Assembly (NCBI GenBank): GCA_015680685.1
Contig: MNCI01004154.1
Location: forward strand, 407,018 to 471,017
Origin: Gnetum montanum
Taxonomy: Eukaryota; Streptophyta; Gnetopsida; Gnetales; Gnetaceae
Length of the DNA: 64,000 bases
Direction of reading: 5' to 3'
Part shown: positions 11,501-24,300 of the stretch, piece after piece
Position numbering within the stretch: the first letter of the stretch is position 1
How the letters are laid out: every line of letters begins with the position of its first letter
Program-made: the position numbers and the translations under genes
Notes under the pieces: generated by a model
Seen by the model: only the letters and a program-made list of their open reading frames with translations
Databases searched by the model: none
What the model was told of the DNA's origin: nothing

Positions 11501-13433
11501 TTGATGTCTGGAGGAATCCACTCGAGAGGCATCGACAAATAAGTACAAACACCATGAACAACCAAGCACCAAGCATTGTTCATCGGCCCTTGGCTGGACG
11601 TCATCACACCGTGTCCAAAAGTACTTGGGATTGGAAAAATGCATTTCAAGATACAAGGGGATTGGTTGTAACCTGGGGTAATCAAGCAGTTGATCAAGGG
11701 TTATGATTGCTATTGGGATTGTGGGAGAGGAGTGCTCTCACATGAACGAGTCACATGTTTGGTCCTTGTCAGTAGCCAATGTTTAGTAGACTCAGAACCA
11801 AGATATAAGAGGGGCATTCTTTGGAGAAACAAGACAAGTGTTTACAAGGCCCATTTTAGATAGCCAAATCCACGCGATGATGTGTAACATGGTCTCTTTA
11901 AGACAGGAGTGTAACTGTTTTCCAAGACAATTGCCTTCTCACCTAGGGCTTGTATGAGAATAACCAATAGTATTTGGTCTATGACATCGACAGGGTCATA
12001 AAGACCTTTTCCATGCATTTTGATCTTTGACCTTTTTATTCTTTTTATTTTTCTTTGTTTCTTCTTTTCTTTTCTTTTTTTGCTTTGTTTTTGATGTTTT
12101 CTTCTTTTGGGTCCTTTTGAAAGAGCTTTCTTTTAGTGTTGTGCTCATGTTCGAGTGATTCCGTTTTGCATCATGTACCGTGTACTGTGTTTTGCGTTGC
12201 TACTGCTTAGAAAGCCATAGTGTACAATAGTGTATCAAGAGCTTTGAGATGAGTAGGGAATGTAATTGAACAGGATAAGAGGGCATTGATGGGGAAAGAG
12301 GGAATGCATCAGGATTTGGAAATGTACTTATGAACAGATTGATTAACCCAATTACGTTCGTCAGGAAGAATGTGAGGCCTTGTCGCCATGATGAAGTGCA
12401 CCTATGCACGAACGCCTTAGGCGTGTCATCCTACAAAAACAACTCCAAGAAGACAAGAAAACCACAAATGAAATGGTTAACTAAGCACTTTAAATAAGGA
12501 TATGGAGCCACCTTATGTAATTCTAAAGTAGACAAAATCATGAACAACATCAGCTTCATCAAGGCTCATGAGACAAATTATGCAGCAAGTCTTTGTGAAA
12601 CATGTATAGCTAATTGCAGTAACACATCTTTTCAAGTTTTTCTTGGTCATTGATGATGTTTCTAGTTTATAGTCTTAGTGAACTATTATGGGTTAGTTTC
12701 ACGGCATAACCCTTTAGATGATGTCAGTTTAGCGTCGTAGTGGACTATGCGTTGCTAGTTTATAGTCATAGCAAACTGTGAAGAGGTAAACTAGTTTATA
12801 GTCTTAGTGGACTCTAGATGCTAGTTTCACATCATGGTAGATAGATATGGTAGTTTAGCATCATACTGGACAGAGCTTTGTGGTGTTGGTTTATTGTCAT
12901 GACTCTAGGACATTCTGTGGTATTAGTTTTAAGCCATGATGCCAGGACTGTTTTGTGGTATCAATTTTAAGTCATGATGCCAAGACTATTTTAAGGTATT
13001 AGTTTTAAGTCATGATGCCAGGACTATTTTGTGCCATTTTATACTCATAGCGGACTGTTTGTGCCAGTTTATAGTCATAGCAGACTAATGCTTACCTTGC
13101 TTGTGTAAAGTGTGATGTTGCATGCATGGTCATGCTACATGCGTACAAGATCTTGCAAAAATCAACTAGGAAGAAAGCAACATCAAGCGACACCTGCCAT
13201 ACATAGAGTTAGAATGTATGAATGAAAGAAAAGCAATGCAAAAAGTGATAGTTTTAGGCCGTTCCAGGCTGTAAGCTAGTTTAAGGCCTTTTTAGGCCAT
13301 GTGTTTTTGTAGTTTTATGTTTTTCAAATGCACTATGTAAACTAAGTTGACAAATGTGTAAACAAAGCAAAATGCGTGATCTAAGTTAGCAAGTAAAATT
13401 CAAACGTAAAGGCTAGTGCGATGTAAACAAAAG
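11501..13433 (-). other. noncoding region of G between protease ORF and 3' LTR
   Basis: About 1.9 kb where pol would normally be. No RT, RNase H or integrase motif appears in any frame; open stretches are short and not shared in frame with element I. It includes a T-rich run (12030-12080) and the irregular repeat array at 12650-13090. Element I carries the same layout (34136-36065), so this is a family trait rather than a deletion in one copy. Confidence 0.65.
12650..13090. repeat. irregular tandem array in G
   Basis: Repeated phrases of the form TAGTTTATAGTCTTAGTGGACT and GGTATCAGTTTTAAGTCATGATGCC recur every 40-60 bp, about a dozen times, with variable spacing. The matching array in element I is at 35290-35730. 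Confidence 0.75.
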
Positions 13434-16400
13434 TCAAAAATGCATGGCAAAGGATAGGTAGGCACCCGCATTTTTGGCCAAGGGAAGCTCTTGGTCATGT
13501 AGTTGCTTCTTAACCAAGCATGGATTAGGGAGTGTGCAAGGTTTAGAATCGTCTGGGGAGCTATTGGCTTCACCCACTCGTTTGGGTGTGTTAGCCTTAG
13601 GTGTTGTGTTGGTTTTTATAGGTGTACCACCAAGAAACTCTTCTTCTAAAACTTGTGCCATGTCTATGTCATGAATAGTTGAAGAGGAACCGTTACCACC
13701 ATGGATGATAACCTGACCACCTTCGTATGGAAGGTGGATTTCTTGGTGGATGGGAGAGGAGATGGCCCTTAGTTGAGCTAGCCAAGGCCTTCCTTGAATC
13801 ATGTTGAAACCTAGCATCTTCATCTATGATAGTGAAATCGGCACTAGTGGGGAATTTCTCTCCCACTACAAAGGCTAAGTTGATTGTACCCTTGACTGCG
13901 ACATGTGATCCATTGAAGGATTTTAGACATGTGGCTTTGGTTGGCCAGATTTCATTTGCCAGGCCTAGCTTGTCGATGATAGAGTATAGGACTATGTTCG
14001 TTGTTGCACCATCATGAACCTACACTTTGTAGATGGTGCACTACCCAACACATATGCTAATGGATAGAGGAGCCATAGTGACCTCCCCTTGTTTAGGGTT
14101 GACTTTGAATGCATCATCACGAAAGGTTAAGGTTGTTGAACCCAATTCTTGTGGTGTCAGAGGCAACATTGCTGCATGGATGGATGCCTCATTTGAAGGG
14201 ATGTCCTCCATAATAGGAATGGAGGCTAAGACTTGGGCTAATGCTTGGTAGTGAGTAGGTGAGGTCCTAACCAAGTTGTACAAGCTAAACGTCCTATTCT
14301 TATGCTTGAGCATTTCTCTTACCTGGGTTAGTGTAGCTACAAAGTCCTTGTCATTAGCCATTGTGTTGGCCTTGACTTCCTCCATGTAGTTTGAGAGACA
14401 AATCTCTTGCAAAGGGGACTTGGGCTTGGCTTGTTTTGGGGCAGGGGCCCCAGTGTTCAGTTGTTGTTTGTTGGTTGTAGCCCTTGCTTCGACCATGGGG
14501 GTTGCGAGGTGCTTCTTTGTCCTCTTGCATTACCATTTGGTGGACTTACCTGGGTTGCTAGTGGGGTAGACCCTTGAGGGAGGAGGGATCAAGATGTTTC
14601 CCAATGTTGGGCTTCAAGTAGGTGAGGGGCCATCATGTTGTAGCATCTTGATGGCGAAAGGTTGCTTAGTGGTTTTTGTTGTTGCATCATGCTAGTTTAA
14701 CGTCTTAGCGGACGAACATTATGGAGCCTTGACCATAAAGGATGTTGTGGGTGCTTGGGGTGGCACCTTGATAACAAAGGGATGCCTCTTGCTTGTCGAG
14801 GCTGGGGGAATCCTTGCCTTGCGGGGAGGCACATGGATCACAAAAGGTTGTTGCACAAGTTTGGGCTTGTCACCTTTGTTAATTGAGTTTATGACATAGG
14901 AGGCATTGTCTATGTTGATTTGAATTGTCATATCAATCACTAGTTGGCCTTGCTCTATCATTCCTTGTAGGTCATCCTGCAAAGCATGACAGTTGTCTAT
15001 ACTGTGGCTAGCCATTTGATGGTAATGGTAGCATTGGTATAGTTTAAAGTGTTGTGGGACGGAGGGCTCATTTGGTATTGCTAAGGTGGGATTCCTTAGT
15101 AGCTCACAGTACATGTCATGTTTTTGCTAGGTAATCTCCGATACGTGTTTGTGTTGGATTTTCCCGGCTTTCAAGAGTTTCTCTAATAGTTGAGAGGGTT
15201 GCGTCGGTAGTGGTGTGTACTTTGAGCGATCCTTGCACTGAAAGTTGGGCTTTGGAGTGGCCGCTGCCAATGTAGGTGAGTTGGTACCAAAGTTGGTAGC
15301 TTTATTAGCTGGGGCTTTTCGTTGCTTAGCTATTGGGCCCTAGTTGGTTGCTTTTGTGATTAAGGCCACCGTTGCCACTGTTGTGTTTTTCTTGTGAGCA
15401 TGTTGATTTTTGTAGGCCACATAAACAGGGTCATTTCTTGCTTGCGCTGCCTCCTCTATGCTTTTGATTTGTGTGAATGCTTGACTCAAAGTACAAGCAC
15501 TCAAATAATAGAGTTTTCACTTAATGAAGTCATTCATAGTAGCTTTAAAAATGGTGAGCAAGTATGTCTCGGGGATGGGCTTGTGGAGTTCATTGAGGGT
15601 TGCACTCCACCTTTGGATGAATTTTTGCACTGGCTCTAAAGGCTTTTGTTTAATATGAATCAAGCTATCTAGTGTGGCTTCAGGTTTTAGATTATAGTTG
15701 AAATGGATAAGAAACTGATGTAACAAATCCTCTAGAGAGGATATGGAGTTACGGGGTAAGGCACGGTACCAATCTAATGCTTTTCCCATTAAAGACATAG
15801 TGAAAAATCACAGAATTGCATGAGGCCAGGCCTAAAGCAATAGACATTCTAGTTGAAATGTCACTAGGTGGGCATTTGGATCTCCCTCTCCATTGTACTT
15901 GGTTACTTGAGGTAGTGGGATTTCCTTTGGCAATTTCAATGGTGAAACTAAAGGGTGTATTGGGTCATCCTAGTAGAAATCGAGCACCTTGATTTCCTTA
16001 GTGTTTGCAATTTTAAGGCATCCTACTTCTTTAGTTAACATGTGCATCATTTTCTTCGTGTCTACCCCCTCTTGGGTGGTAGGCAGACCAGCAAGTTGAA
16101 TGGGTTTCAATTGATAGTAGTTCGACTATTGCATTATTTGTGGAAAGGGAGTCTGTTGGATTGTTAGATGTTATTGTGGTGGAGTAGCAACATTCAGAGA
16201 TGGGCTTGTAGCGTGTGGTATGCTATAGTAAGTTCATTGGTGCTATTGAATAGCTGGTGAAAACCACTTCCCAGACATAGGTTGTGAGGTGATCCACTGA
16301 ACGTGTTGTGCTGAAGTAGTCAGAGGTGTCCCATGGGTTTGTACTTGTGGTATGTAATGAGTGAATGTGGAAGCTAGTACTTCTTGTTGAGAAGCTAGTC

Positions 16401-16590
16401 CTCGAGTGTATGTGGATGAAGGAGGAACCATAGTTTCTCCCAGGAAAGGTTGAAATAATGGTTTTATATAGGCATGAGGACTGACAGTATGGTACGAATC
16501 CCCATGCTCAGATTGGGTGGCAAAGTCATCTTCCTCATCTCCACGCTAAGGCTCTATCAGAGGTGGCTATAAGTCTTGACTCCTTGCCAT
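13434..16590 (-). pseudogene. element G gag-protease ORF
   Basis: Nearly continuous minus-strand frame from an ATG at 16588-16590 to a TGA at 13434-13436, about 1050 codons with several stops. Gag core: a GEGDPNAHL-type segment near 15890, then MGKALDWYRALPRNSISSLEDLL near 15725-15795. A retroviral-type knuckle with one Cys lost follows near 14970-15050 (CYHYHQMASHSIDNC), the layout of gypsy elements of the Tat/Ogre type. A Pro/Lys-rich stretch leads to an aspartic protease: HDGATTNIVLYSIIDKLG near 13965-14020, with the LGFNMIQGRPWLAQL flap-side motif near 13780-13815. The ORF then ends AMHF-stop. Gag builds the particle and protease cuts it; with no polymerase, replication would depend on another element. 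Confidence 0.8.
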
Positions 16591-17208
16591 GAGAATCTAA
16601 GATATGAGTCAATGATGGGGCTCAAAAAGGGGGATTATGTCAAATGTTGAGGGATTGAACTTATGACCTCCCTTGTAAATAAGTTCAAAGTTTCATTTTT
16701 CTTCTCTCTCTCCACAATCGATAGGCAAGTTGGATTGGATCTTGACATAGATGAAGTTGTACTGGTCAAGTGTGAAGATTGTGTAAGTAGGATTGATCTG
16801 GGAAGATTCCATGATAGTGTGTACAAGATGACGGTGTGTGCAGCTTGAGTAACTCATAGCATGAGCAAGCTCAGTGTGCGTGACAAGGTCAACGTGAGCA
16901 AGCTCAGCATGCGCAAGCTCAGCATGTGTGACAGGGTCAGCATGAGCAAGCTCAACATGTGCGAGCTCAGTGTGCATGACAAGGTTAGTATGAGCAAGCT
17001 CAGTGTGCATGACAGGGTCAGCATGAGCAAGCTCAATGTGTGCAAGCTAATTCGAGTTTCAGCGTTTGGCAGCATTGGTTGGGTTTTAGTTTTAGTGTTT
17101 GGCTTGCACAGCATTTGAACAGATCTACACAACGTTTGAACAGGTAGCGTGATTAATGTTTTGACAAAATGATAAACAAGGTAGGCCCTCCTTCTAGCAC
17201 AAATTTAC
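16591..17208 (-). other. leader of element G
   Basis: Region between the 5' LTR and gag. It contains the repeat block at 16861-17045. The bases adjoining the LTR on the minus strand (GTAAATTTGTGCTAGAAGG) are the expected primer-binding position, but I cannot match them to a tRNA end. Confidence 0.5.
16861..17045. repeat. AGCAAGCTCA tandem block in G leader
   Basis: Short phrases GCATGAGCAAGCTCA, GTGTGCATGACA and GGGTCA alternate about five times with irregular period. All three reading frames stay open through much of it because the repeat lacks stops; this is not evidence of coding. Confidence 0.8.
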
Positions 17209-18948
17209 TGTACTAACCTAAATCATCAGTGTAAGGCTGAAAAGGAAAACAAATACCAAAAGATCGTTAGGCAGACATAGCTGACCCTGCCTTCACTTGA
17301 GGGCAAGCTAAAAAAAGGAAATGAAGGCAGAGTGCCTTAGATGGTCTGCACACAAATCAACCAAGGATTCCCCAAGCGTAAACTATGGCTTGTGCTGGGG
17401 TTATCATAACTAATGATGTATGAAATGTAAATAGTAATGTATGAAATGCAAACAGAATGTACACATAACAATATTACAAACAAAGTGTAAACTAAATGTA
17501 AAACAGAGTAAACAAAGTAATGGCTAGTAAAATGAACTGTATTGTATTGCTTAGAAAAGATGTGCGCCAGTCAAAGCATAGCTGCACGTGTGGATGGAAG
17601 GTCAAGCACCAAGCCTCAAGGTGATGTGATGTGTTTCAAAATGCTTGGATGCTACGAGTCAAGTGTGCCTGAGCGGCCAAGGATTGTTGGTATGTTTCCT
17701 AAGTCATCCACCTTCAAGATTGCCAATTGTCCAAAATTGCTAGCCTCTTCAAAATTACCTCCCCCCCTCCCTTGTTTATGTAAATGGATGGGGTATTTAT
17801 AGGGCTTGGCCAAGTTTGGGCATAGAATCCATGGATGGAATCGACAACCGAGAGATGAGAGGAAAACAGATTGAGTGACACATGTTTGATGGATAGCTAT
17901 GTGTGAGTTGGTTGTGTGTAGGCAGGCTACGTTTTTGACCAGATACATTATATTTTACAATGTGTGTTTGGCTTACACAAGCTGGCTCATGCTCACAAAC
18001 ACAATTTAGAGTGTAAGAGCTTGACAAGCTTACAAATGGTGAAAATTTATAAAGAAAATCAAGAGGGATTGACTCTAGCTCACTTGAAACTTCTTTGTCC
18101 CTGAATCAACTACTAAAGGATGTCAATTTGAGTGGTTTTGTGGCTATTGAAGGTATCTCTGCTTCACCAGGGCTCCCAGTGTGAGTTGATTTGATCTTGG
18201 TGTGTCCTTAGCGTGCGTTTAGAGTACTTTTGTTTGGGCATGAATAGTACTCACATTGATGAATAGTGTTAATGTTGATGAATAGTGCTCATGCTGATGA
18301 ATAGTACTCACACTAATGAATAGTGTTCATGCTGATGAATAGTACTCACGTTGATGAATAGTGCTCATGCTAATGAATAGTACTCACGTTGATGAATAGT
18401 GTTCACGCTGGGTGTGACCTCAGCGTGCATGAGGTAGAGTAATGTATTTTGCACCAAACTTTGGTTTTTGAACGCTGATTCTTGAAGTGTAATGATTGAC
18501 AAACTGTGATTGACAAATTGAGCCTGAAAGTGCCTTGTTTTGACCATTTTTAGTAGGTCACACTGCACTCACACTACCAACATGTCCACAACGTGACCAT
18601 AGCATGAGCTACAATGTGACCACAAAAACTTGCAATTTTTGGACTTGAAATGTGGAAGTTCTAGAAGCTAGGACTGGAGGTTGTCGACCTTGAACCTTAA
18701 GAGTGATGTGTACCTTTGAATCATGTCATTTTGACTCAGTTTTGAGGCTGTTGGAGTTGGTCATGCTGGACTCACGCTACCAGCATGTGTGTAGTGTGAG
18801 TGCAGTGTGCACAGCAGCATGGATGTGAAAAATGTGTAAAATTTCCAACGTGAGTGTCATTCCTTAGTCAAATTTTGCCTCCCAAATGGTCGAAAGGCCT
18901 TGAGTCGTTCTTGTTTCAAAGTGTCAGGGTGAAATTAGTGGTGTTTCA
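17209..18948 (-). repeat. 5' LTR of element G
   Basis: 1740 bp, matching 9689-11486. It includes the minisatellite at 18241-18410. In element orientation it starts TGAAACACC and ends TTAGTACA. Compared with the other LTR it is about 58 bp shorter, partly from fewer minisatellite units. Confidence 0.9.
18241..18410. repeat. 19-bp minisatellite in G 5' LTR
   Basis: About 9 copies of the TGATGAATAGTGYTCAYGY unit; sister array at 10720-10924. Confidence 0.9.
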
Positions 18949-19924
18949 CAAGCAACAATTAATTGATTTCATCCATCAACAATAGGTGCAATTGGCTAGA
19001 GCAAGCATAGAACTAAGAAAATTGGTAGTAGAAAATAGAAATCTCTCAATGAAGGAGGTCCATACACTTCACTAGAAAACTACGATCAAGGTAGCCACAT
19101 AGAAATCAGAAGCTCTAAAATTTGAGAGAGTCAAAGATCATTACAGATTGTAGGTTGATCTACAAAAATAAGTAAATGAAAAACACATCTAGTGTGCAAA
19201 GGTAAAAGTGAATGAAGCCCTCTAGCAACTTTAGCAAGGTAGAGAAGTTTGGTAGCCTATCGTTGATGGGATAAATACCTGTAATAAGGTAGAAATCTGC
19301 ATGAAGGAGTTGCAAATTGAAAAGATGATAGAATATGTGGAGCTTGCCAATCTCCGTTATGTGAACTTGGCCATGTTAACTGCTAGACGACCATGGTCAA
19401 AACTCGAGAAATAGGTGGCTACCTCATACTTGTTGTACAAGGTTGAGTTCAAGCATCATAAAGACACCAAGAAAAAGCTTGCGGTGGCGAACACTAAACT
19501 CAAAGTTCTCAAGGCATGTTTCACTAATTAACAATCAACTACTGAGAATTTGGCCAAGAGGACGAATAACTAGTAGGAGCTACAAAATGTAGTCAAGGCA
19601 TTTAATATCAAACAAAAATAGTTTACCACTTGCTTTGTCAACATGAAGGAGATGTTCCCAGTAATGTCTTGTCTATGGGATGTTCCCATTCCAACCCGCA
19701 TTAATGATGCCCTGTGGACTATGAATGATCCCCAGAGTAAGAAGGAGAAGATGAAGGCATTACTAGATGCATTTTACCTTCCACTAGAGGTCGCAACCAC
19801 AATAGGACAACCATAGCCACCTTAGCTACCACAAGTACCCAAAGTTGGTGAAGGTCCTTTAGAACCTTAGGAGCCTCCACTACCTCAGACTATTTGATCA
19901 TCTTCACTATCTTCATAGCATTAA
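18949..19924 (+). pseudogene. element H ORF, part 2 (coiled-coil C-terminal half)
   Basis: Continuation of the ORF broken at 9688. From 18954 it reads QQLIDF, then a long charged, Leu/Lys/Glu-rich region consistent with coiled coil (about 18990-19640), a more hydrophobic block (MKEMFPVMSCLWDVPIPTR near 19642-19700), a KKEKMKALLDAFYLPLE stretch near 19741-19790 and a Pro/Gln-rich tail ending TAA at 19922-19924. Most interruptions are TAG in place of likely CAG. No enzymatic motif is seen. The same phase on both sides of G supports a single original protein of roughly 950-1000 residues. It could be a structural or nucleic-acid-binding protein of a non-autonomous retroelement; function unknown. 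Confidence 0.6.
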
Positions 19925-20123
19925 AGGATGTGCTATCCAATTTTATGTAGTAATGTTATGGTGTTCAATTTTGTGTTATGAACACCACAAGCTTTTGTAA
20001 TTTGTTGATTTGTACACTTAGGCACTCATTTTTTTCAAGTTAGTTTGTTTTGTTAAGAGTCAATCAATAATCCCATACCTTTCCAATTTTGTAAAGGAAG
20101 TTTAGGTTGAGTTTTCACTCAAT

Positions 20124-20133
20124 TGTGGGGGTA
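20124..20133 (+). other. polypurine tract of element H
   Basis: TGTGGGGGTA immediately before the LTR start TGATGAAC. The same GGGGGTA-TGATGA junction occurs on the minus strand in C (39473/39474) and E (60337/60338). Confidence 0.8.
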
Positions 20134-21005
20134 TGATGAACATTAAAGTGTCATGTCGATGGATCCCTATTGATGTGGTCTCATCAATGGGCCCCTGTCG
20201 ATGCAATCCTATAGCAAAAAATATAAATATGAGCTTCCAACTATGTTTATGGGGGAAAGAAGTCATAATAGTAGTAGATCTCGTACTGTTTATCCATTTG
20301 AAAGTTAGAATATTTCTCTAAGTGCCCATAGCAGGAGTTAGAAAGTGTATAGATCTTTATTCGAGCATTATTTTACCTAATCCATACTAGTGTCTATAGC
20401 AATAAAGATGAGCCTTTTGATCAAACCTTATAGCACTTGGAAAAAATTAATGATTTATTTATGCATTTATGGTTTTCACTAATTATGTTGATAATTAAGC
20501 TAAATTAGACTTCAAGTGATTAGTTAATTAATTAAGCTAAATACATTAGACACATAAGTATCACTTCTTTAAGCATAAATACATATTCGGTAATCCCAAC
20601 AGTGTTATTGCTTGCTGTGCCTAGTAGTGTAATGCTTGGTAACCTAGTAGTGGATACCTAGGCTTAAGACATGTATAAAAAGTGGTGCTCGATGCTTATG
20701 TTAGGACTAGTTAGAGATTAGTTAGTTAGTTAAACTAAATTAGTTGTTAAATTACTTCATCTCTCTACTTTAAGTACCAAAGAACATAAAACACAAAACA
20801 ATAAAAATCATATGCCTCGATTACACTTAATCATACCATGTGCATTACAAGTGTAATTGGGAAGGAAATAAATGACCATTAGAACAAGGTTCACTTCCTA
20901 GAATACTAGTGTACAAAAACTATAGAGTTTGCAAAATTGATTGGATCATGTGTGAATGCTTCATGATTTGTATGGTTGGACATAGGGGTACCTCGCCACT
21001 CATCA
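20134..21005 (+). repeat. 3' LTR of element H
   Basis: 872 bp, starting TGATGAAC after the polypurine tract and ending GCCACTCATCA. The last 70 bp, read in reverse, match the beginning of the E LTR (59374 on): TGATGAGTGG, then RAGGTACCCCTA, then CAACCATA. It sits directly against the 3' noncoding tail of element B. A repeated CTTGGTAACC/TAGTAGTG phrase lies at 20590-20670, as in the solo LTR. No 5' partner LTR is visible upstream. Confidence 0.8.
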
Positions 21006-21351
21006 AATACCATGAGTTAGATGGAGTGTGGATGATGTGGACTCACTACCTATTAACATAAAAAGAATCTATGCTTTAGTTATTAACATCAAAATTCAAA
21101 GATAGAATCTAGCCATTAGCAATCAAATAACATTATAATACAAAGCACCATTAGTTAGCAGGTATAGTTGTGCTAAGTCCTAGTGGCCATAAAGAAAAAG
21201 AAGAAAAAGTTTAGAAAGACCAAAAAAATAAAGTAAAATATAATAAAAATTGTAAAATATTGAAGAAATGACAAATCTATGAAGAATGATGTGAAACAAA
21301 AAAAAAGCATAAAATAAAAAACATAAAAACTAAGGAGCCACGTGAATGATG
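21006..21351 (-). other. element B 3' noncoding tail (partial)
   Basis: Weakly matches the corresponding region of element C (about 41041-41373), including the GGATGA-TGTGGACTCA segment near 21030. It is cut off on its left by the H LTR at 21005. Confidence 0.5.
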
Positions 21352-24300
21352 TCAGCATGGGTGGCCATCTCCCCCACAACTAAGTTGGAAGAGGGAGATT
21401 TGAAAGATCGAGCATGCTTGCCGATCTATGGAGGTGTTGTTGCTACTAGCTATTTTTGGTTCATGGAAAGGCTTTAATTGTTGTGTGTTGACTATCAGCT
21501 TCTTACTCGGGCTTTCAAGTTTGTGAATTAACATGGCCCTAGATGGAAAGGTTTTATGGATAATGTAAGGTCCCTTCCATAACAATTGGAACTTAGTGCA
21601 TTGCAGTACATGCATGGGATTCTAGTATAGGACCTTACCCCTTGGTTGAAATTTCACTTTTGTATTCTAAGGCCATGGCATTGTTTATTGTACATCTTAT
21701 GTACTTTGTAAGAGGATAGGGACACTAATCAGTTCTCATCTAGCATGTTGAGATTCATTAGTCTTTTCTTTTATACTAAGCTAAGGTAAAGGTCGTGGTC
21801 ACAAGTTGTTGACAATGTATAGAGCTCCATTTTAATAGGAAGTGTTGGTAATTTTTTGTACAAAATCTTATAGGAAGAGTAGCCAATAGGAAGTTTCCAG
21901 GTTCAGTGATAGGTCTAAAGGGTATCGTTGAGCTTGGTGCTCCAATCCTTCCTATATTTACTAATAGTTTGGGTTAGTATTTTGGTTATCTTCCTATTCA
22001 TGACTTCATCTTGACCATTAGCTTGGTGCTAATATGGGGTTGTCAATTTGTGATCAACCCCTAAGCATTGCATGAGCTTTTAAAAGGTAGTTCCTATAAA
22101 GTGAGTTTCATTATTAGAAATAAATGCACGAGGCATCTAGAACTTGTTTACAACATGTTGTTGTACATACCAAGTAGCTATAGAAGATGTGCAATAGATG
22201 ATAACTACTTCTTCTACCCAACTAGTATAGCAGTCAACAACTACTATGATGTACGCCTTCCCATTGGACATGGGAATGATGGATCCCATGAAATCAATGT
22301 TCCAAATATTGAAGGGCTTAAACTATTGGATCCACTATTGAGGCCCCTACATACAAGAGGTCATTCCACCATTATGTTAACAACGTTCATAGAAGTGGAT
22401 GAAGTTGTGGCCATCCATAAAAAGTGTTGGTAAATAATACCCTACCATGAGGATTTTGATGATTTCTCATCTTCTAGCATAATTCTCCCCACAAGAGCCC
22501 TCATGAGCATCTTGGAGAACCTACAATTGATCATCATCAGGGACACAACAATAAACCAAGCCATTCATGCATGCCTTGTAAAGGTGTCTATTGATTTCCG
22601 TGAAGTTCTTAACTTGGTGAAGAAACTATTATTTTTTCTTGTTTTATGACTCTTATGGCATCTCTTGAGTGAGGAGATAGGTGAGGATGCCATTGTACTA
22701 GTTGGTTTCCTTGCGTACTAGTTTAGTCACACATCTAGCAAAGAGAATTTTATCAAGAAATTGAACTAAAAGTGGGCTCTCCTTCTCTTTACTATCCCAT
22801 ATCAATTGAAAAGTGGTTAGCAACCATGTTCGTAGTCCCCTTTCTATCCACCATTGATAGATTAAACTCTTGTAAGATTACTAGTCATTGTATGATATGG
22901 GGGCTTACCATTGTTTTGTTCATGAGGAACTATATGACACTATGGTATATGTGTACAAACACTTTGTATCCAAGCTCATAATGCCTAAATTTTTCCAAGT
23001 CGAACACCACTACCATTAGTTCTTTCTTAGTTGTGATGCAGTTCAACTATGCATCCACAAAGCTTCTGGTTGCACAGTGGATGTAGTAGGGATGCTTTTG
23101 ATCATCCTACTATATGAGCATGATTCCTAATGCGTAATTGGACATTTTTTTCATGATGTGAAAGGGTCTAGACCAGTTAGGTACTCATAGAATTGGTATC
23201 TCTATGAGTTTCTTCTTGAAGTGCTAGAATGCATGCTTGCATTTCTTGGTCAGATGAACAAAGCATCCTTCTTTATCAGCTCCACCAATGGTTTGGCAAT
23301 CTTAGAGATATTCTCAATCAAGCATTGATAGTAGCCTATGCCCCAGCACAATGTCCTCTTGGATCATCAAGTGGATTTTCTACTAGTTAAGCCTAAGGTT
23401 TGTCTCCACACATCTTTTTAGCACTTATTCAAGATGGTTCATGGCTTGCTCGAATGTAGCCCCATAGGTGGAGAAGTCATCCATGAAGACTTCCAGCCCA
23501 GTACCAATTCGCTATTAGAAAATGCCAAGGACAAGGTGTTGGAATGTGGTAGGGACATTGCATAGGCCGAATAACATCTTTTTGTATGTGAAAATTCATC
23601 AAGGACTTGTAAATGTGGTTTTGGCCTGATCCTCCAGTGCTATTTGGATTTAGTTATATCCATTATAACCATCAAGAAAGCTATCAAAGTAATGTCCAAA
23701 AATTATGTCTGACATCTAGTTCTCAAATGGTAAAGGAAAATGATCTTTGTATGTTTCCATATTCAACAATTTGAAATCGATGTAGACCCTCCATTTTCCA
23801 CCTTTCTTTGCCACATTCATGAGTGGGCTAAGCTACTCACTATCTGTAATGAGATAGATGAACCTTGCCTTGAGGAGTTGCTCAATTTTCTCTTTGATAA
23901 GATGCTTGAGTTTGGAGTTCAATTGCCATTGTGGCTGCCTCTTTGGTTTAATGGAGGAATCTGTGTAAATGCAAAGCTGGCATATCTATGGATTAATTCT
24001 AATCAACTTGTGATATGACCAAGAAAAAATTATTGGCCATATGTTGGCCATTATCAACAGCTTCTTTTTCTGTATAGGAGCAAGATTGACACTAATAATG
24101 ACCAACGTACTATTTTTTAGAAAAGAATATTCCATTCTAGTTGGTAGAGTTTTCAACTCAAGGGGCTCCTGTTTAAAGCTCTTAGGGATTTCTAATTCTC
24201 CCTAATTGGTTTCATCAAGTTCATTGGACAGTTGGCAATGAACTTACTTGATTTTGTCCATGACTTCAATGTAGGCACTTGTAAGGATCTCAGTCTATAT

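Larger units (their letters stand above)
9689..18948 (-). mobile_element. element G: complete gag-pro LTR retrotransposon inserted in H
   Basis: A 9.26 kb element bounded by two LTRs (9689-11486 and 17209-18948; TGTACT at the left edge and GTTTCA at the right edge of each, in + orientation). It is flanked by CAAGT (9684-9688) and CAAGC (18949-18953), a 5-bp target-site duplication with one C/T change. The gag-protease ORF and polypurine tract place it on the minus strand. Joining the flanks across one copy of the duplication restores an open codon run of the H ORF, so G landed inside H. Between the protease and the 3' LTR there are about 1.9 kb with no reverse transcriptase or integrase. I found no clear primer-binding site next to 17208. 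Confidence 0.9.

Noticed and set aside
11392-11706. 104-codon + strand frame spanning the end of the G LTR
   Set aside because: It crosses the LTR/polypurine border, and in element I the corresponding frame is not conserved across that border.
16693-17132. Overlapping open frames on both strands rich in repeated Leu, Ser and His
   Set aside because: They come from a stop-free tandem repeat in the G leader; all frames are open by composition.
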